Positions 9,985-21,120 of a stretch of 64,000 nt of DNA are shown here, in pieces (positions within the stretch are counted from its first letter, which is position 1; every line of letters begins with the position of its first letter). A model generated the notes under the pieces. It ran no database searches and was not told the origin of the DNA. It was given only the letters and a program-made list of their open reading frames with translations. The position numbers and the translations under genes were made by a program. The stretch spans positions 58,687,177-58,751,176 of the forward strand of contig NC_062214.1 of the NCBI RefSeq assembly GCF_902686445.1, read 5' to 3'. This DNA is from Sciurus carolinensis. Its lineage: Eukaryota; Chordata; Mammalia; Rodentia; Sciuridae.

Positions 9985-12464
9985 GCTCTCTGGAACTCTC
10001 CTGTAATATTCTAGAGATCTGTCCACCAATATAAGCTTTAAGCAAGTGCTTCAAGGCATTTTCCTTCCCACACACAGAGTTGGAGTGCAACTTCAGATCA
10101 GGTACGGGGTACCCATCTCATTTATTGTCCCATGCCTAGCTTAAACAAGTCAGGAAGTGCCAAGGACCCTTAGATGGTACATATAATGTCAAAATAAACC
10201 ACCATAAGGTAAGCAGGAGAATAAGACTCCTTGGGGTTTAGAAATAAATGAGATCCTCATTTTACTCATTTATTCAGCAAATACAGCTTTTATTCATAAA
10301 GTAAGATGTGCACGGAGATTTTCTTTATTTTTTTGTAAGGAAATGTACCCATTTCATCATGCAGCGGAAAATTGATATCAGTAAATTCGTGGTGTCCTGC
10401 CCTCACTATAGGTCAGTTTCAGAGGACTCGGGGGATCCTGAGTCTGGGGCATAGGGGAATAGGGAACAGCTTGTCCTCGGGGTTTATTAATCCACACTCC
10501 CATCTACTGTAGAGTCACTGCTCTTCTCTGGGACCAGGACTCAAGCACCTACATCCCACATCCACCTGGCCCAGCCATGGGGCATTTCCAGGTCGAAGGC
10601 AGCCCCTACTCTTCTGCCCTGTCACTCTCCCCTGAGCAATGACTGTTGTATACACAAGTAAAAGAAGGAAACCCTTAGTGAATAGCTCCAAATAATAATC
10701 TGTCAACCAGGATTATCATGCTTAAGGGCATGACCTATTTGAGGCTTGTGGTACATAAAGATGAAAATGCAAACTCCTGAGGACACAGACCTGTCAACAA
10801 AATAGGAATGCTCCTGACAACTGAAGCAAGGGAGACACAGGCCCACAGTCCTTTCATCAGAACGTTGGGCCAGATGAGGTTTGAAATACCTGAATTTATC
10901 AAATTTTAGAAGGGCCTGGGATGTCACTCATAATCAATCTCAGGCATTTTCACACAGCAACACTTAGGAAGAGTGAAATGACATAAAGACAGGCAACAGC
11001 CACGTGCCAGTTCTGGAGGGATTTGTCACTAAATGAATTTTAGCACCAAAAAGGAAAAGTCTTCCATTTTTCAGAATTGGGATTTTACAAAGCAGGTGAA
11101 AGTTTGCAGACCTATGTATCTAGTGCAAAAAGGAATCTCCCTCTTGACCAGTGGACATCAGGGGAGGGTCATAGGAGCTGGGGTTTGAGCTGAGATCTGG
11201 AAGGAGGAGCTGACTAGGAGGGAGACCAAGCACAGGGACCCAGGTGAAAACTGGCAGCATATACCAGGGCAGCTTCAACTGGCTCTTCATGCTTGGAAAT
11301 AAACCAAACCAGTTTCTGCAATCTTTTACACATTCCCAAGTCAACTCAAAACTGCCCCTTTGCAGAAAACCTTCCCTGAAGTCACTGGGGTGACATTACT
11401 ACAGTGGGTGAAAGGAAAAGAGGGACTCTCCCAGGGGTTGTAGGTGCTTGTGGTGTATTTCCCTGTCCTCAACTCACAGAACAAAATGTTGCTTCTCATT
11501 CTGGCCAAAATGACAGAATCTTTTTCTGTACATTAACTCTCAAATCATTGAAATTTCCAAAGCAGCAGCGTAAATATTCAGGCAATAAACTAGGGGGGCC
11601 AGATGGAGTGGTCTTCACAGTTCCTTTCACTTCTCTGTCGAAATATTTAGCTAGTATGTAAATCTTTTTTAAACCATTAATTTGGAATTGCATGCAAATA
11701 TTGCCATGAACATTAATCACCCCCAATTGCTAAATGCAGTTTCCATTTCAGCATTTCATCAAGGAAGACTGGACCCAAAAATCCAGTACATAAGATCCAG
11801 AAGGACCTTGCTGGACAGAGAAAGGCGTCCACCCTCTGCCCACACCAGCAAATGACACCTGTCCCGGCCTCACCAACTCTCGAGAGAAATCAACAGGCAA
11901 AGCCAGCCCTGAGTTGTAAATAGATGCTGAGGCAATTTGGAGAGCCAGGAGGAGGGCTAGCAGAGGGGGGATATTTCTGGAATGTGTCTATTCTCCAGGG
12001 CTGGATAAGTCAGCCTGAACTCCTTGGAACTCTATTTCCTGCAAACTGTGTGAATGTAAACCCATATTATTGGTTCAGAGTTGTTCAGCGTGGGTTTCTT
12101 CTGTTTTTGAAGACATGCACGGCATAAAACCAAATATATTTTTAATACACTGGAAACGTGCTGTGGATCTTAATGAGGGTGATTAGCCCTAAGAAAAGAC
12201 ACTGAGCTAAAACAGAGGAGGTGAGTTAGTCTGCGACACCTTCTCACCACCCCAAAGGGGAACAGTTCTACTCCATCCCAGTCTTCCAGAGAAACTCAGC
12301 TGTGGTAGAGAGAGCTTCAAGGGCTGCCACCTGGAGCCAACAACAGTGCTTCAGAAAGAAGTTTCGAGCTATGTAAATTCCCTTCAGTTCAGCAAGTCCT
12401 CTTAAAGGACTCAGCCTTGTGCTGAGCCATGAGGATGAAACAATGACTCAAATTCTGATTTAGG
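9985..12464. other. Unassigned, largely single-copy sequence
   Basis: No gene, RNA or repeat is recognised. All frames are below 90 codons. This is one of the longer repeat-poor stretches. Confidence 0.4.
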
Positions 12465-12690
12465 AGCATAGTTTTGGGGGAGCAGAATAATGACCCTCAA
12501 AGATACCTACATCCTAATCCCTGGGATCTGAGCTGTCATGGCAAAGGGGATTTCACAGATGTGATTAAGTTAAGAGTCCTGAGATGAAGAGATTATCCTG
12601 GATTCTCTGGGTAGGCCCAATGTCTTCACAAGGATCTTTCTGAAAGGAGGCAAGAGGACCAAGGTTAGTAGTAGTAATCCACTTGGTAAG
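12465..12690 (+). mobile_element. Old MaLR/ERVL-type LTR, 5' part
   Basis: GCAGAATAATGACCCTCAAAGATACC, ACAGATGTGATTAAGTTAAGAGTCCTGAGATGAAGAGATTATCCTGG and GGGTAGGCCCAATG match a common mammalian LTR. The matching 3' part appears only after an intervening younger LTR piece, at about 13020-13215. Confidence 0.65.
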
Positions 12691-12699
12691 ACTTCTAAG

Positions 12700-12718
12700 G
12701 GTCTGCCCCTGCTCTCCT

Positions 12719-12750
<32 letters not shown>

Positions 12751-13012
12751 CCCCTCCCCATCTCCCTCTCCTTCTCCCTCTCCCACTTCCTCCTTCTTTT
12801 ACTCTCTCTCCCTCTTGACCTCCTTTCCAGCTGCCATGAAATGAGTTGCATTCTTCCACCACAGTGTTATGCCTCACCTCAGGTGCAAAGAAATGGAGCC
12901 AGCTGACCATGGACTGAGACCTCAGAAACCCTAAGCCAAAATAAAATTTGCCTCCTCTAAGTTGTTCTAGGCAAATATTTTGGTCACAGGAACTCAGCGC
13001 GGAGTAATGCAG
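12700..13012 (+). mobile_element. Rodent MaLR LTR 3' half, inserted in the older LTR
   Basis: A pyrimidine-only CT tract at about 12711-12826 is followed by AGCTGCCATGA, GGACTGAGACCTCAGAAACCCTAAGCC, AAAATAAAATTTGCCTCCTCTAAGTTG and TTTTGGTCACAGG. This is the 3' half of the same LTR family seen at 25358-25865 and 27842-28244. The 5' half is missing. Confidence 0.65.
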
Positions 13013-13014
13013 AG

Positions 13015-13215
13015 GGATACAGGAAGGGGCCACAAGTCAAGGAAGGCAGGTAGCCTTCGGAAACTGGAAAAGGCAGCCCCCAGAGGAATGCAGCCCTGGT
13101 GACACCTTGATTTTAGACTTCCGACCTTCAAAATGATAACAGAATAAATTTAAGTTGCTTTTAAGTCACTAAATTTGTAGTAATTCATCACAGCAGATAT
13201 AGGAAACTAGTTCTA
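13015..13215 (+). mobile_element. Old MaLR/ERVL-type LTR, 3' part
   Basis: AGGAAGGGGCCACAAGTCAAGGAA, GACACCTTGATTTTAGACTTCCGACC and AATTTAAGTTGCTTTTAAGTCACTAAATTTGTAGTAATTCATCACAGCAG continue the LTR started at 12465. Confidence 0.65.
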
Positions 13216-14740
13216 ACTACTTGACACACACTACCTCAACACCATGGGAGTGTCTCAGAAGAACCTAATAGTGTGCCCGGCACAAGAAGCAACCTTTGGA
13301 CCTGTGGCTTACACAGGGTATCTGTCAGTCAAGGGAGGAGTAGGAACAAGTTCTTGCTAAGTCAAAAGACCTTTACCCAGACTACCTCCCATCCTTACCC
13401 CAGCTCCACCACAGAAAGAGCCAGCTGGGGGTCAGAGGGTGTGACATTGAACATAGAGGAAAGGACCTGCATTAGTTCAGAACAGCACTTCTGGTGGCCA
13501 ATGAGGGGAAAGAAGCTTGTTTAAACTGCCTGAGAAACTGATCTTGTTTCAGATTGAATTGAACCTTTTGAAACCTGGAAATGAAGCTAAATTAAGGCCC
13601 CAAAGTGGTTGAGAAAGGGTGACCTTTGCCCAAGATCAGTAAAAATGTAACTGAAGGTAGTGATAGCAGAGAATAAATAAATCTCCTAATAGTTTCCTAC
13701 AGAGTTCAATCAATTTCATATAAATTAAGCTTGTTAAATGTTTGATTTCCATTTATCCTCCTTTCCCCGAAATCCAATTTCTGTCCCTCTCTGCTCTTCC
13801 CAGGGTCTCTTAAGACTGACGCCTGCAGACTGTAACACGTGGGCTCCTGGAATGACCATTTCCAGTCAGGCTCAGCCAGGAGCACTCCCAAGACCTACCT
13901 CTGTCCTCTCCTCTGGTGGCAGCCCTGTCAGTCCGTGACCATAACCCCTGCAATGGCTCCAGATCCTAGGGGTTCTAGTGAAAATTTTCCTTCCCTGTGT
14001 CTTCAGCCCTAGGCTGGTGACAACTTTTGTATCACCAGCTCTGGATGTTTTGATGTCTTGTGATTCTCAAAACCCTGTCCACACCTCAATCTTGGATCCT
14101 TTGTTTAAAATCTCATTTAAACCATCTGGATGAATTCTATTTGCTGTCTAGTCCCTAGTACATATGAGATGAAGGCAACTCCTCTACTTTGAGAGAAAAG
14201 GCAAGAATGAGCAGAGGTGCAGGTATGTCTTAGGAAAGGATGAAGTGGGCAGGAGGAGGAGGTCTCACCTGGTGGCTTGTGTTTGATTTAGGAAGAAAGA
14301 TGCAAGTTTAAATACCCAAACAGAAATCAAGACAGGGAAGCTTTGAAACAGGTATTATGAGGAATAAAAGCGCCGCCATTAAGACTGGAAGCCAGGAACG
14401 TTCAGAGGCACCAACTTTGAGCAGCTGAGTTAGATCATGTCCTTCTACACTGCCTTGTGTTTAAGAAACAACATCCAAGTACAATCAAAGTTGTTCAAGG
14501 GAGCCTGGGTGCATGGACTGAACAAGGCATACTTGTGACAAAGGGACTAACAATACTGGGCACATCAATGGTGAACAAATGCACAAATAAGCAAAGTGGA
14601 GACACACAAATTCAGATCTTAGATCACTGTGTGGCTTGAATTGCCAGAGGGGAGTTAATGACTCGTAATTAATCAAAGTCCAAGTAACCAACTTGTGTAA
14701 TCGACAAACTTGAAAACCACCACGTTGGTGCTTGGAAATG
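13215..14740. other. Unassigned sequence
   Basis: No gene or confident repeat is seen. Confidence 0.4.
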
Positions 14741-14744
14741 ATGT

Positions 14745-14870
14745 GGCATGCTAGAAAGAGCAGGAGTCGGGATTCCTTGACGATGATTTCTGCTGTGAAT
14801 TGGGTGGATCATTAAATTCACTGAGTCTCCCTTTGCTTATGTGTGAAACAAGAATAATCCATTTTATCAA
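14745..14870 (+). mobile_element. MIR SINE fragment
   Basis: AAAGAGCAGGAGTCGGGATTCC, then GAATTGGGTGGATCATTAAATTCACTGAGTCTCCCTTTGCTTATGTGTGAAACAAGAATAATCC follows the MIR core order (acceptance of tRNA-like part, then the CTGAGTCTCC / TGTGAAA part). Confidence 0.55.
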
Positions 14871-15700
14871 TCTGAGCAAGGCATCGGACCCCAAACTCAA
14901 TAAAAGGGAGCCATTCTTGAAGTTCTGTGTTAACATGTCCATAACAGCAGGGTCTACACAATACTAAAGTGTCCTGGTGGAAAAGGAATAATGAAGGCAA
15001 TCTCACCGTGATATCAGTTGTGCACATATTTATGAATATTCCACATATCTTGTGGTGTTTATTCAGTTATTACAAATGACTCTGAATGAGACTCAGAAAG
15101 GGCTTGGAAGAGATGAGTGCCCCTCAGACACGAATGCCCTGGAATGGTGAAGCGAGCCCAGGACACACGGAGCCACTTCACTTCACTTCATCTTTAAGAG
15201 AAGAAACCCAGGGCTGAACAACTGAGCTGATGTTCCGAGATTTCCCTGCACCCACCACAGGGAAATTCTGCAAAACAACAACAACGACAACAAAACTGCC
15301 CTTCTGTTTCCCACCTTTTCAAACTCCTCATCCATGAGGGGAGACTATTTTTGAATTTTTGAACTTTCATCTTCTGTGCTATCACTTTCACACATTATCA
15401 CAGCACCTGAGGCGGTACCTGCACTTGGTGGGGGTGGGAGGGGATTTGACCGGGACAAAGAAACTTGGAGTGAAAAGGGAGACAGAATAGATGCTCCAGT
15501 GCTGTAGGAGAGTTCTCCTTTCTGGCTACTCCAAGGACCTGTTCCTATGCACTTCCTGTAATTTAGTGACCAGTTTCCACAACATTAATAGCACAGAGCA
15601 GTTTCATTATTAAAGCAGCCAAAGCATTACCCATGGTCAGCCTAAAGATAACATGATCATGTGATGATGATAATACTAACAAACAGGAAACTAAGAAGAT
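14870..15700. other. Unassigned sequence
   Basis: There is a short (AAC)n run near 15274-15295. Nothing else is recognised. Confidence 0.4.
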
Positions 15701-15705
15701 GCATA

Positions 15706-15933
15706 TGGCTGGGCATGATGGCACATGCCTGTAATTTCAGGGGCTCTGAGTCTGAGGCAGCAGGATCGTGAGCTCAAAGCCAGCCTCAGCAACGTAGAGA
15801 GGCCCTGTCTCTAAAACAAAAGTATAAAAAGGAGTAAGGATGTAAGCTCAGTGGTTGAGTGCCCCTGGGTTCAATCCCTGATACCGAAAAAAAAAAAAAA
15901 AGAAGAAGAAGAAAGAGAAGGAGAAGAAGAAGG
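15706..15933 (+). mobile_element. B1-dID-type composite SINE
   Basis: The 7SL-like half (GGCTGGGCATGATGGCACATGCCTGTAAT) runs into an ID-like half (GGATGTAAGCTCAGTGGTTGAGTGCCCCTGGGTTCAATCCC) and an A-rich tail with (GAA)n at about 15886-15933. The tail accounts for the lysine/arginine-rich plus-strand frame nearby. Confidence 0.9.
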
Positions 15934-15934
15934 A

Positions 15935-16275
15935 GTATGAATTTGGAGAAATTGAGGCAGTTGTCAGCTGTAGTAAACGTCACAACCTTTACATGGCTAC
16001 AGAGTTATAAGACTTCAGGTCTGCTTAGAGAGAAATATGCAGTGTCACAATTTATAACCCAGTGTGCTTCTTGACTAAATCATCTATTATTTAATATTGT
16101 GCTTCAACATGATTGATTTCGTTATGAATTGTTAATATTCTCCCCACATGCTAAAGAACCAGAAATGTCTGAGCTGGGAATCAGAGGATCAGGCCAGTTT
16201 AATCTCCTTTGTTCCCAAGTCAGTGATAAATAGATTACCAGAAATATCCCCAAGACAGGGACCAGCATGTTTAGG
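15935..16275. other. Unassigned sequence
   Basis: Nothing recognised. Confidence 0.4.
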
Positions 16276-16277
16276 CG

Positions 16278-16395
16278 TGCCATTTTACTATTTGTTTTCT
16301 ATTTGTCCCATCTCTTTTCTGATCCTCTGTTCTTCCTTTCCTAACTGTCCTTTGGGTTAATAAAAAAAAATTTTAGTATTCCATGAGTATAACAT
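16278..16395 (-). mobile_element. Old L1-related fragment, paralogous to 23277-23385
   Basis: TTTACTATTTGTTTTCTATTTGTCCCAT and CTTCCTTTCCTAACTGTCCTTTG here match, with scattered substitutions, TTTACTATTTGCTTTCCATTTGTCCCAT and CTCCTTTCCTAACTGTCCTTTG at 23277-23360. Both copies have the same orientation. Confidence 0.65.
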
Positions 16396-16499
16396 GAGGG
16401 AATTTATTTCAAATCCAGCTTCTATGAATCCAAATGTCCATTTGTCTCTGATGCAGGATGCTGCCTGAATCGACTGCTGACTCATAAATAACAGTTTCC

Positions 16500-17034
16500 A
16501 GTTTACAATTCTCCTATATTTGCTTTGAGATCATTGCCTGGTGAGTTCCAGTATCAGCCCGCAACCTGCATTGCTGAGCTTGTATCTTTTTCCAGAGTTT
16601 TAAACTTTATTGAGAAATTTCATGACTTAGTATGTGGTCTAGCTTGGTAAATATTCCAGGTGCTTTTGAAAAGAATATGTACTCTGTTCTTGGGTGTAAT
16701 GTCCTATAAACGTCATTGGGATTCAGGCAATTAATAGTGTTCAAATCTTCTATAACCTTACTGATATTTTCAATACTTTCATCTAGTCATTCTATCAATT
16801 ACTGATAAAGGGGTGTTAAAAATACTCATCTATAACTGTGGACTTCAGTAGTCCATCCTTTAATTTTCTCATTTTGTGCTTCGTGCATTTTGAAGTTTTA
16901 TCATTAGGCATATACATATAGAGAATTGCCCCTTTGTTGTTCCTTGTTATACTCTTGCCTTAAAATCTATTTTGTCTAATATTATTATACCACTCTGCCT
17001 TTCTTATATTACTGTTTTCATGATATATTCTTTT
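16500..17034 (-). mobile_element. Old L1 ORF2 remnant, 3' side of the host L1
   Basis: The plus strand reads like antisense ORF2 of an old L1 (for example GATTGCTCTATACCTT-type order with AAGGGGTGTTAAAAATACTCATCTATAACTGTGG and GCCTTAAAATCTATTTTGTCTAATATTATTATACC). All frames are broken. This copy is split at 17034 by the young L1 and resumes at 23119. Confidence 0.75.
17019..17034. repeat. Target-site duplication, left copy
   Basis: CATGATATATTCTTTT (16 bp) is repeated exactly at 23103-23118. It ends in TTTT followed at the empty site by CA, close to the L1 endonuclease preference TTTT/AA. Confidence 0.9.
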
Positions 17035-17093
17035 TTTTTATTTATTTATTTTTTTTTACGTTTACATAGGGTAATGATGTTTATTATATTTTT

Positions 17094-17130
17094 CCCCTCC
17101 CCCCCACCCCTCCCACCCCTCCCACCCCTC
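17094..17130 (-). other. G-quadruplex-type polypurine tract in the L1 3' UTR
   Basis: The minus strand carries runs of G separated by single A or T residues (GGGGTGGGAGGGGTGGGAGG-type order). G-rich polypurine tracts in the 3' UTR are a known feature of mammalian L1s. Confidence 0.85.
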
Positions 17131-17180
17131 TTTTCCCTCTACACAGTCCTTCTTTCCTTCATTCTTACTGCTCTCCTTAG

Positions 17181-17209
17181 CCTAACTCTAAACCTAACCC
17201 TAAACCTAA
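17181..17209 (-). repeat. Telomere-like degenerate array in the L1 3' UTR
   Basis: The minus strand reads as successive TTAGG, TTTAGGG, TTAGG, TTTAGAG and TTAGG units. It lies between the ORF2 stop codon and the G-rich tract. Confidence 0.7.
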
Positions 17210-17241
17210 TGCTAGCCCCTCCCACCCCCCATTATATGTCC

Positions 17242-20200
17242 TCATCCGCTTATCAGCGAGATCATTCGTCCTTTAGTTTTTTGAGATTGGCTTATCTCAC
17301 TTAGCATGATATTCTCCAATTTCGACCATTTGCCTACAAATGCCATAATTTTATCATTCTTCATTGCGGAGTAATATTCCATTGTATAAATATGCCACAG
17401 TTTCTTTATCCATTCATCAACTGAAGGGCATCTAGGTTGGTTCCACAATCTGGCTATGGTGAATTGAGCAGCAATGAACATTGATGTGGCTGTATCTCTG
17501 TAGTATGCTGATTTTAAGTCCTTTGGGTATAGGCCAAGGAGTGGGATAGCTGGGTCAAATGGTGTTTCCATTCCAAGCTTTCTGAGGAATCTCCACACTG
17601 CTTTCCAGAGTGGTTGCACTAATTTGCAACCCCACCAGCAATGTATGAGTGTTCCTTTTTCACCACATCCTCGCCAACACCTATTGTTGCTTGTATTCTT
17701 GATAATCGCCATTCTAATTGGGGTGAGATGAAATCTTAGGGTAGTTTTGATTTGCATTTCCCTTATTACTAGGGATGTTGAACATTTTTTCATATATCTG
17801 GTGATTACTTGTACATCTTCTTCTGTGAAGTGTCTGTTCATTTCCTTAGCCCATTTGTTGATTGGATTATTTGTATTCTTCGTGTAGAGTTTTTTGAGTT
17901 CTTTATAGATTCTGGAAATTAGCGCTCTATCTGAGGTATGGTTGGCAAAGATATTCTCCCACTCTGTAGGCTCTCTCTTCACATTTCTGATAGTTTCCTT
18001 TGCTGAGAGAAAGCTTTTTAGTTTGAATCTATCCCAGTTGTTGATTCTTGCTTTTATTTCTTGTGCTATGGGAGTCCTGTTAAGGAAATCTGATCCTAAG
18101 CCAACAAGTTGAAGATTTGGACCTACTTTTTCTTCTATAAGATGCAGGGTCTCTGGTCTGATTCCGAGGTCCTTGATCCATTTTGAGTTGAGTTTTGTGT
18201 AGGGTGAGAGATAGGGGTTTAGTTTCATTCTATTGCATATAGTTTTCCAGTTTTCCCAGCACCATTTGTTGAAGAGGCTATCTTTTCTCCATTGCATATT
18301 TTTGGAACCTTTGTCTAGTATGAGAAAATTGTATTTATTTGGGTTTGTGTCCATGTCCTCTATTCTGTACCATTGATCTACCTGTCTATTTTGGTACCAA
18401 TACCATGCCGTTTTTGTTACTATTGCTTTGTAGTAGAGTTGAAGATCTGGTATTGCAATACCCCCTGCTTCGCTCTTGCTACTGAGGATTGCTTTAGCTA
18501 TTCTAGGTTTTTTATTCTTCCAGATGAATTTCATAATTGCTTGCTCTATTTCTGCGAGGTACATCATTGGGATTTTAATTGGAATTGCATTGAATCTGTA
18601 TAGAACTTTAGGTAGTATAGCCATTTTGACGATATTAATTCTGCCTATCCAGGAACATGGGAGATCTTTCCATCTTCTAAGGTTTTCTTGAATTTCTTTC
18701 TTTAGTGTTCTGTAGTTCTCATTGTAGAGGTCTTTCACCTCTTTTGTGAGATTGATTCCCAAGTATTTTATTTTTTTCGATGCTATTGTGAATGGGGTAG
18801 TTTTCCTAATTTCTCTTTCTGAAGATTCATCACTTATGTATAAAAATGCATTGGATTTATGAGCATTGATCTTGTAACCTGCTACTTTACTGAATTCACT
18901 TATGAGTTCTAAAAGTTTTCTGGTGGAATTTCCAGGTTCCTCTAAATATATAATCATGTCATCAGCGAACAGGGATAGTTTGAGTTCTTCTTTTCCTATT
19001 CGTATCCCTTTAATTTCTTTGGTTTGTCTGATTGCTCTGGCTAGAGTCTCAAGGACGATGTTGAATAGAAGCAGTGAAAGAGGGCATCCCTGCCTTGTTC
19101 CAGTTTTTAGGGGGAACGCTTTCAGTTTTTCACCATTTAGAATGATATTAGCCATGGGCTTAGCGTAGATGGCCTTTATAATGTTTAGGAATGTTCCCAT
19201 TACCCCAATTTTTTCTAGTGTTTTGAGCATGAAGGGATGCTGTATTTTATCAAATGCTTTTTCTGCATCTATTGAAATAATCATGTGATTCTTAACTTTA
19301 AGTCTGTTGATATGGTGAATGACATTTATTGATTTCCGAATGTTGAACCAACCTTGCATCCCTGGGATAAAACCCACTTGATCGTGGTGCACTATCTTTT
19401 TAATATATATTTGTATGCGATTTGCTAAAATTTTGTTGAGAATTTTTGCATCGATGTTCATTAAGGATATTGGTCTGAAATTTTCTTTCCTTGCTGTGTC
19501 TCTGTCTGGTTTAGGTATCAGGGTGATATTGGCTTCATAGAACGAGTTTGGTAGGGTTCCCTCCTCTTCTATTTCATGGAATAGTTTGAGGAGTATTGGA
19601 ATGAGCTCTTCTTTAAAGGTTTTGTAGAACTCGGCTGAGAACCCATCTGGTCCTGGACTTTTCTTTGTTGGTAGGCTTTTGATGACCTCTTCTATTTCAT
19701 TGCTTGAAATTGGTTTATTTAAGTTGTGTATGTCCTCCTCGTTCAGTTTAGGTAGTTCATATGTCTCTAGAAATTTGTTGATGTCTTCAAGGTTTTCTGT
19801 TTTGTTGGAGTATAGATTTTCAAAATAGCTTCTAATTATGTTTTGTATTTCACTCGTGTCTGTTGTGATGTTTCCTTGTTCATTCCGAATTTTAGTAATT
19901 TGAGTTTTCTCCCTCTTTCTCTTTGTTAGTGTGGCTAAGGGTTTATCAATTTTATTTATTTTTTCAAAGAACCAACTATTTATTTTATTAATTTTTCCAA
20001 TTGTTTCTTTTGTTTCGATTTCGTTGATTTCGGCTCTGATTTTAACTATTTCCTGTCTTCTACTACTTTTGGTATTGGTCTGCTCTTCTTTTTCTAGTGC
20101 TTTGAGCTGTAGTGTTAACTCGTTTATTTGTTGATTTCTACTTCTTTTTTTGAATGCACCCCATGAAATAAATCTTCCTCTAAGTACTGCTTTCATAGTG

Positions 20201-21075
20201 TCCCAGAGATTTTGATATGATGTGTCTTTGTTCTCGTTTACTTCTAAGAATTTTTTTATTTCCCTCCTGATGTCTTCTGTTATCCATTCATCATATAATA
20301 GTGTATTATTTAGTCTCCAGGTATTGGAGAAGTTTCTGTTTTTTATTCTGTCATTTATTTCTAGTTTCAATCCATTATGATCTGATAGAGTACAAGGTAG
20401 TATCTCTATCTTCTTGTATTTACTAACAGTAGCTTTGTGGCATAAAATATGGTCTATTTTAGAGAAGGATCCATGTGCTGCTGAGAAGAAAGTGTATTCA
20501 TTCTTTGTTGGATGGTATATTCTATATATGTCCGTTAAGTCTAAATTGCTGATTGTGTTGTTGAGATCTATAGTTTCTTTATTCAATTTTTGTTTGGACG
20601 ATCTATCCAGTGGTGAGAGAGGTGTGTTAAAATCGCCTAGTATTATTGTGTTGTGGTCTATTTGATTTCTGTAATTGAGAAGGATTTGTTTGACGTACGT
20701 GGATGAGCCAATGTTCGGGGCATAGATATTTATGATTGTTATGTCTTGTTGATTTATGCTTCCCTTAAGCAGCATGTAATGTCCTTCTTTATCCCTTCTG
20801 ACTAGTTTTGGTTTGAAGTCCACATTATCTGAGATGAGGATGGATACTCCAGCTTTTTTGCTGTGTCCGTGTGCATGGTATGTTTGTCCCCATCCTTTCA
20901 CCTTTAGTCTATGGGTGTCTCTTTCTATGAGATGAGTCTCTTGCAGGCAGCATATTGTTGGATTTTTCTTTTTAATCCAATCTGCCAGTCTGTGTCTTTT
21001 GATTGATGAATTCAGGCCATTAACATTCAGGGTTATTATTGTGATATGATTTGTATTCCCAGTCAATTGACTCAT
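17242..21075 (-). CDS. L1 ORF2 protein (endonuclease and reverse transcriptase), intact frame
   Basis: The 1277-residue protein nicks target DNA and copies L1 RNA at the nick (target-primed reverse transcription). The length is close to that of the human protein. Residues 1-240 form an APE-type endonuclease: N17, E46 in QETH, D148 and N150 in GDFN, D208 in KIDH, and H233 in SDH are all present. The reverse transcriptase follows, with D603 in [16 protein letters not shown] at 661-667 and FADD at 703-706. The C-terminal CX3CX7HX4C motif is complete (C1133, C1137, H1145, C1150). No stop or frameshift is seen. The ATG at 21075 is used because the endonuclease starts immediately after it and ORF1 ends 45 bp upstream. 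The protein is probably translated inefficiently by reinitiation, as in other L1s. Confidence 0.97.
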   Translation of the reverse strand: MSQLTGNTNHITIITLNVNGLNSSIKRHRLADWIKKKNPTICCLQETHLIERDTHRLKVKGWGQTYHAHGHSKKAGVSILISDNVDFKPKLVRRDKEGHYMLLKGSINQQDITIINIYAPNIGSSTYVKQILLNYRNQIDHNTIILGDFNTPLSPLDRSSKQKLNKETIDLNNTISNLDLTDIYRIYHPTKNEYTFFSAAHGSFSKIDHILCHKATVSKYKKIEILPCTLSDHNGLKLEINDRIKNRNFSNTWRLNNTLLYDEWITEDIRREIKKFLEVNENKDTSYQNLWDTMKAVLRGRFISWGAFKKRSRNQQINELTLQLKALEKEEQTNTKSSRRQEIVKIRAEINEIETKETIGKINKINSWFFEKINKIDKPLATLTKRKREKTQITKIRNEQGNITTDTSEIQNIIRSYFENLYSNKTENLEDINKFLETYELPKLNEEDIHNLNKPISSNEIEEVIKSLPTKKSPGPDGFSAEFYKTFKEELIPILLKLFHEIEEEGTLPNSFYEANITLIPKPDRDTARKENFRPISLMNIDAKILNKILANRIQIYIKKIVHHDQVGFIPGMQGWFNIRKSINVIHHINRLKVKNHMIISIDAEKAFDKIQHPFMLKTLEKIGVMGTFLNIIKAIYAKPMANIILNGEKLKAFPLKTGTRQGCPLSLLLFNIVLETLARAIRQTKEIKGIRIGKEELKLSLFADDMIIYLEEPGNSTRKLLELISEFSKVAGYKINAHKSNAFLYISDESSEREIRKTTPFTIASKKIKYLGINLTKEVKDLYNENYRTLKKEIQENLRRWKDLPCSWIGRINIVKMAILPKVLYRFNAIPIKIPMMYLAEIEQAIMKFIWKNKKPRIAKAILSSKSEAGGIAIPDLQLYYKAIVTKTAWYWYQNRQVDQWYRIEDMDTNPNKYNFLILDKGSKNMQWRKDSLFNKWCWENWKTICNRMKLNPYLSPYTKLNSKWIKDLGIRPETLHLIEEKVGPNLQLVGLGSDFLNRTPIAQEIKARINNWDRFKLKSFLSAKETIRNVKREPTEWENIFANHTSDRALISRIYKELKKLYTKNTNNPINKWAKEMNRHFTEEDVQVITRYMKKCSTSLVIREMQIKTTLRFHLTPIRMAIIKNTSNNRCWRGCGEKGTLIHCWWGCKLVQPLWKAVWRFLRKLGMETPFDPAIPLLGLYPKDLKSAYYRDTATSMFIAAQFTIARLWNQPRCPSVDEWIKKLWHIYTMEYYSAMKNDKIMAFVGKWSKLENIMLSEISQSQKTKGRMISLISG

Positions 21076-21120
21076 ATTTGTTTTTGACGTGATTGGTTTC
21101 TCCTTTATTTGGCTATTCCT

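Noticed and set aside
9872..10090. ORF with a Lys-Pro-Asn-Gln-Thr repeat
   Set aside because: It translates the (GGTTT)n array.
12565..13033. Three overlapping minus-strand ORFs rich in Arg, Glu and Gly
   Set aside because: They arise from the CT-rich part of an LTR.
18373..20665. Plus-strand ORFs inside the L1 ORF2 region
   Set aside because: They are antisense shadows of the intact ORF2 and have no independent support.
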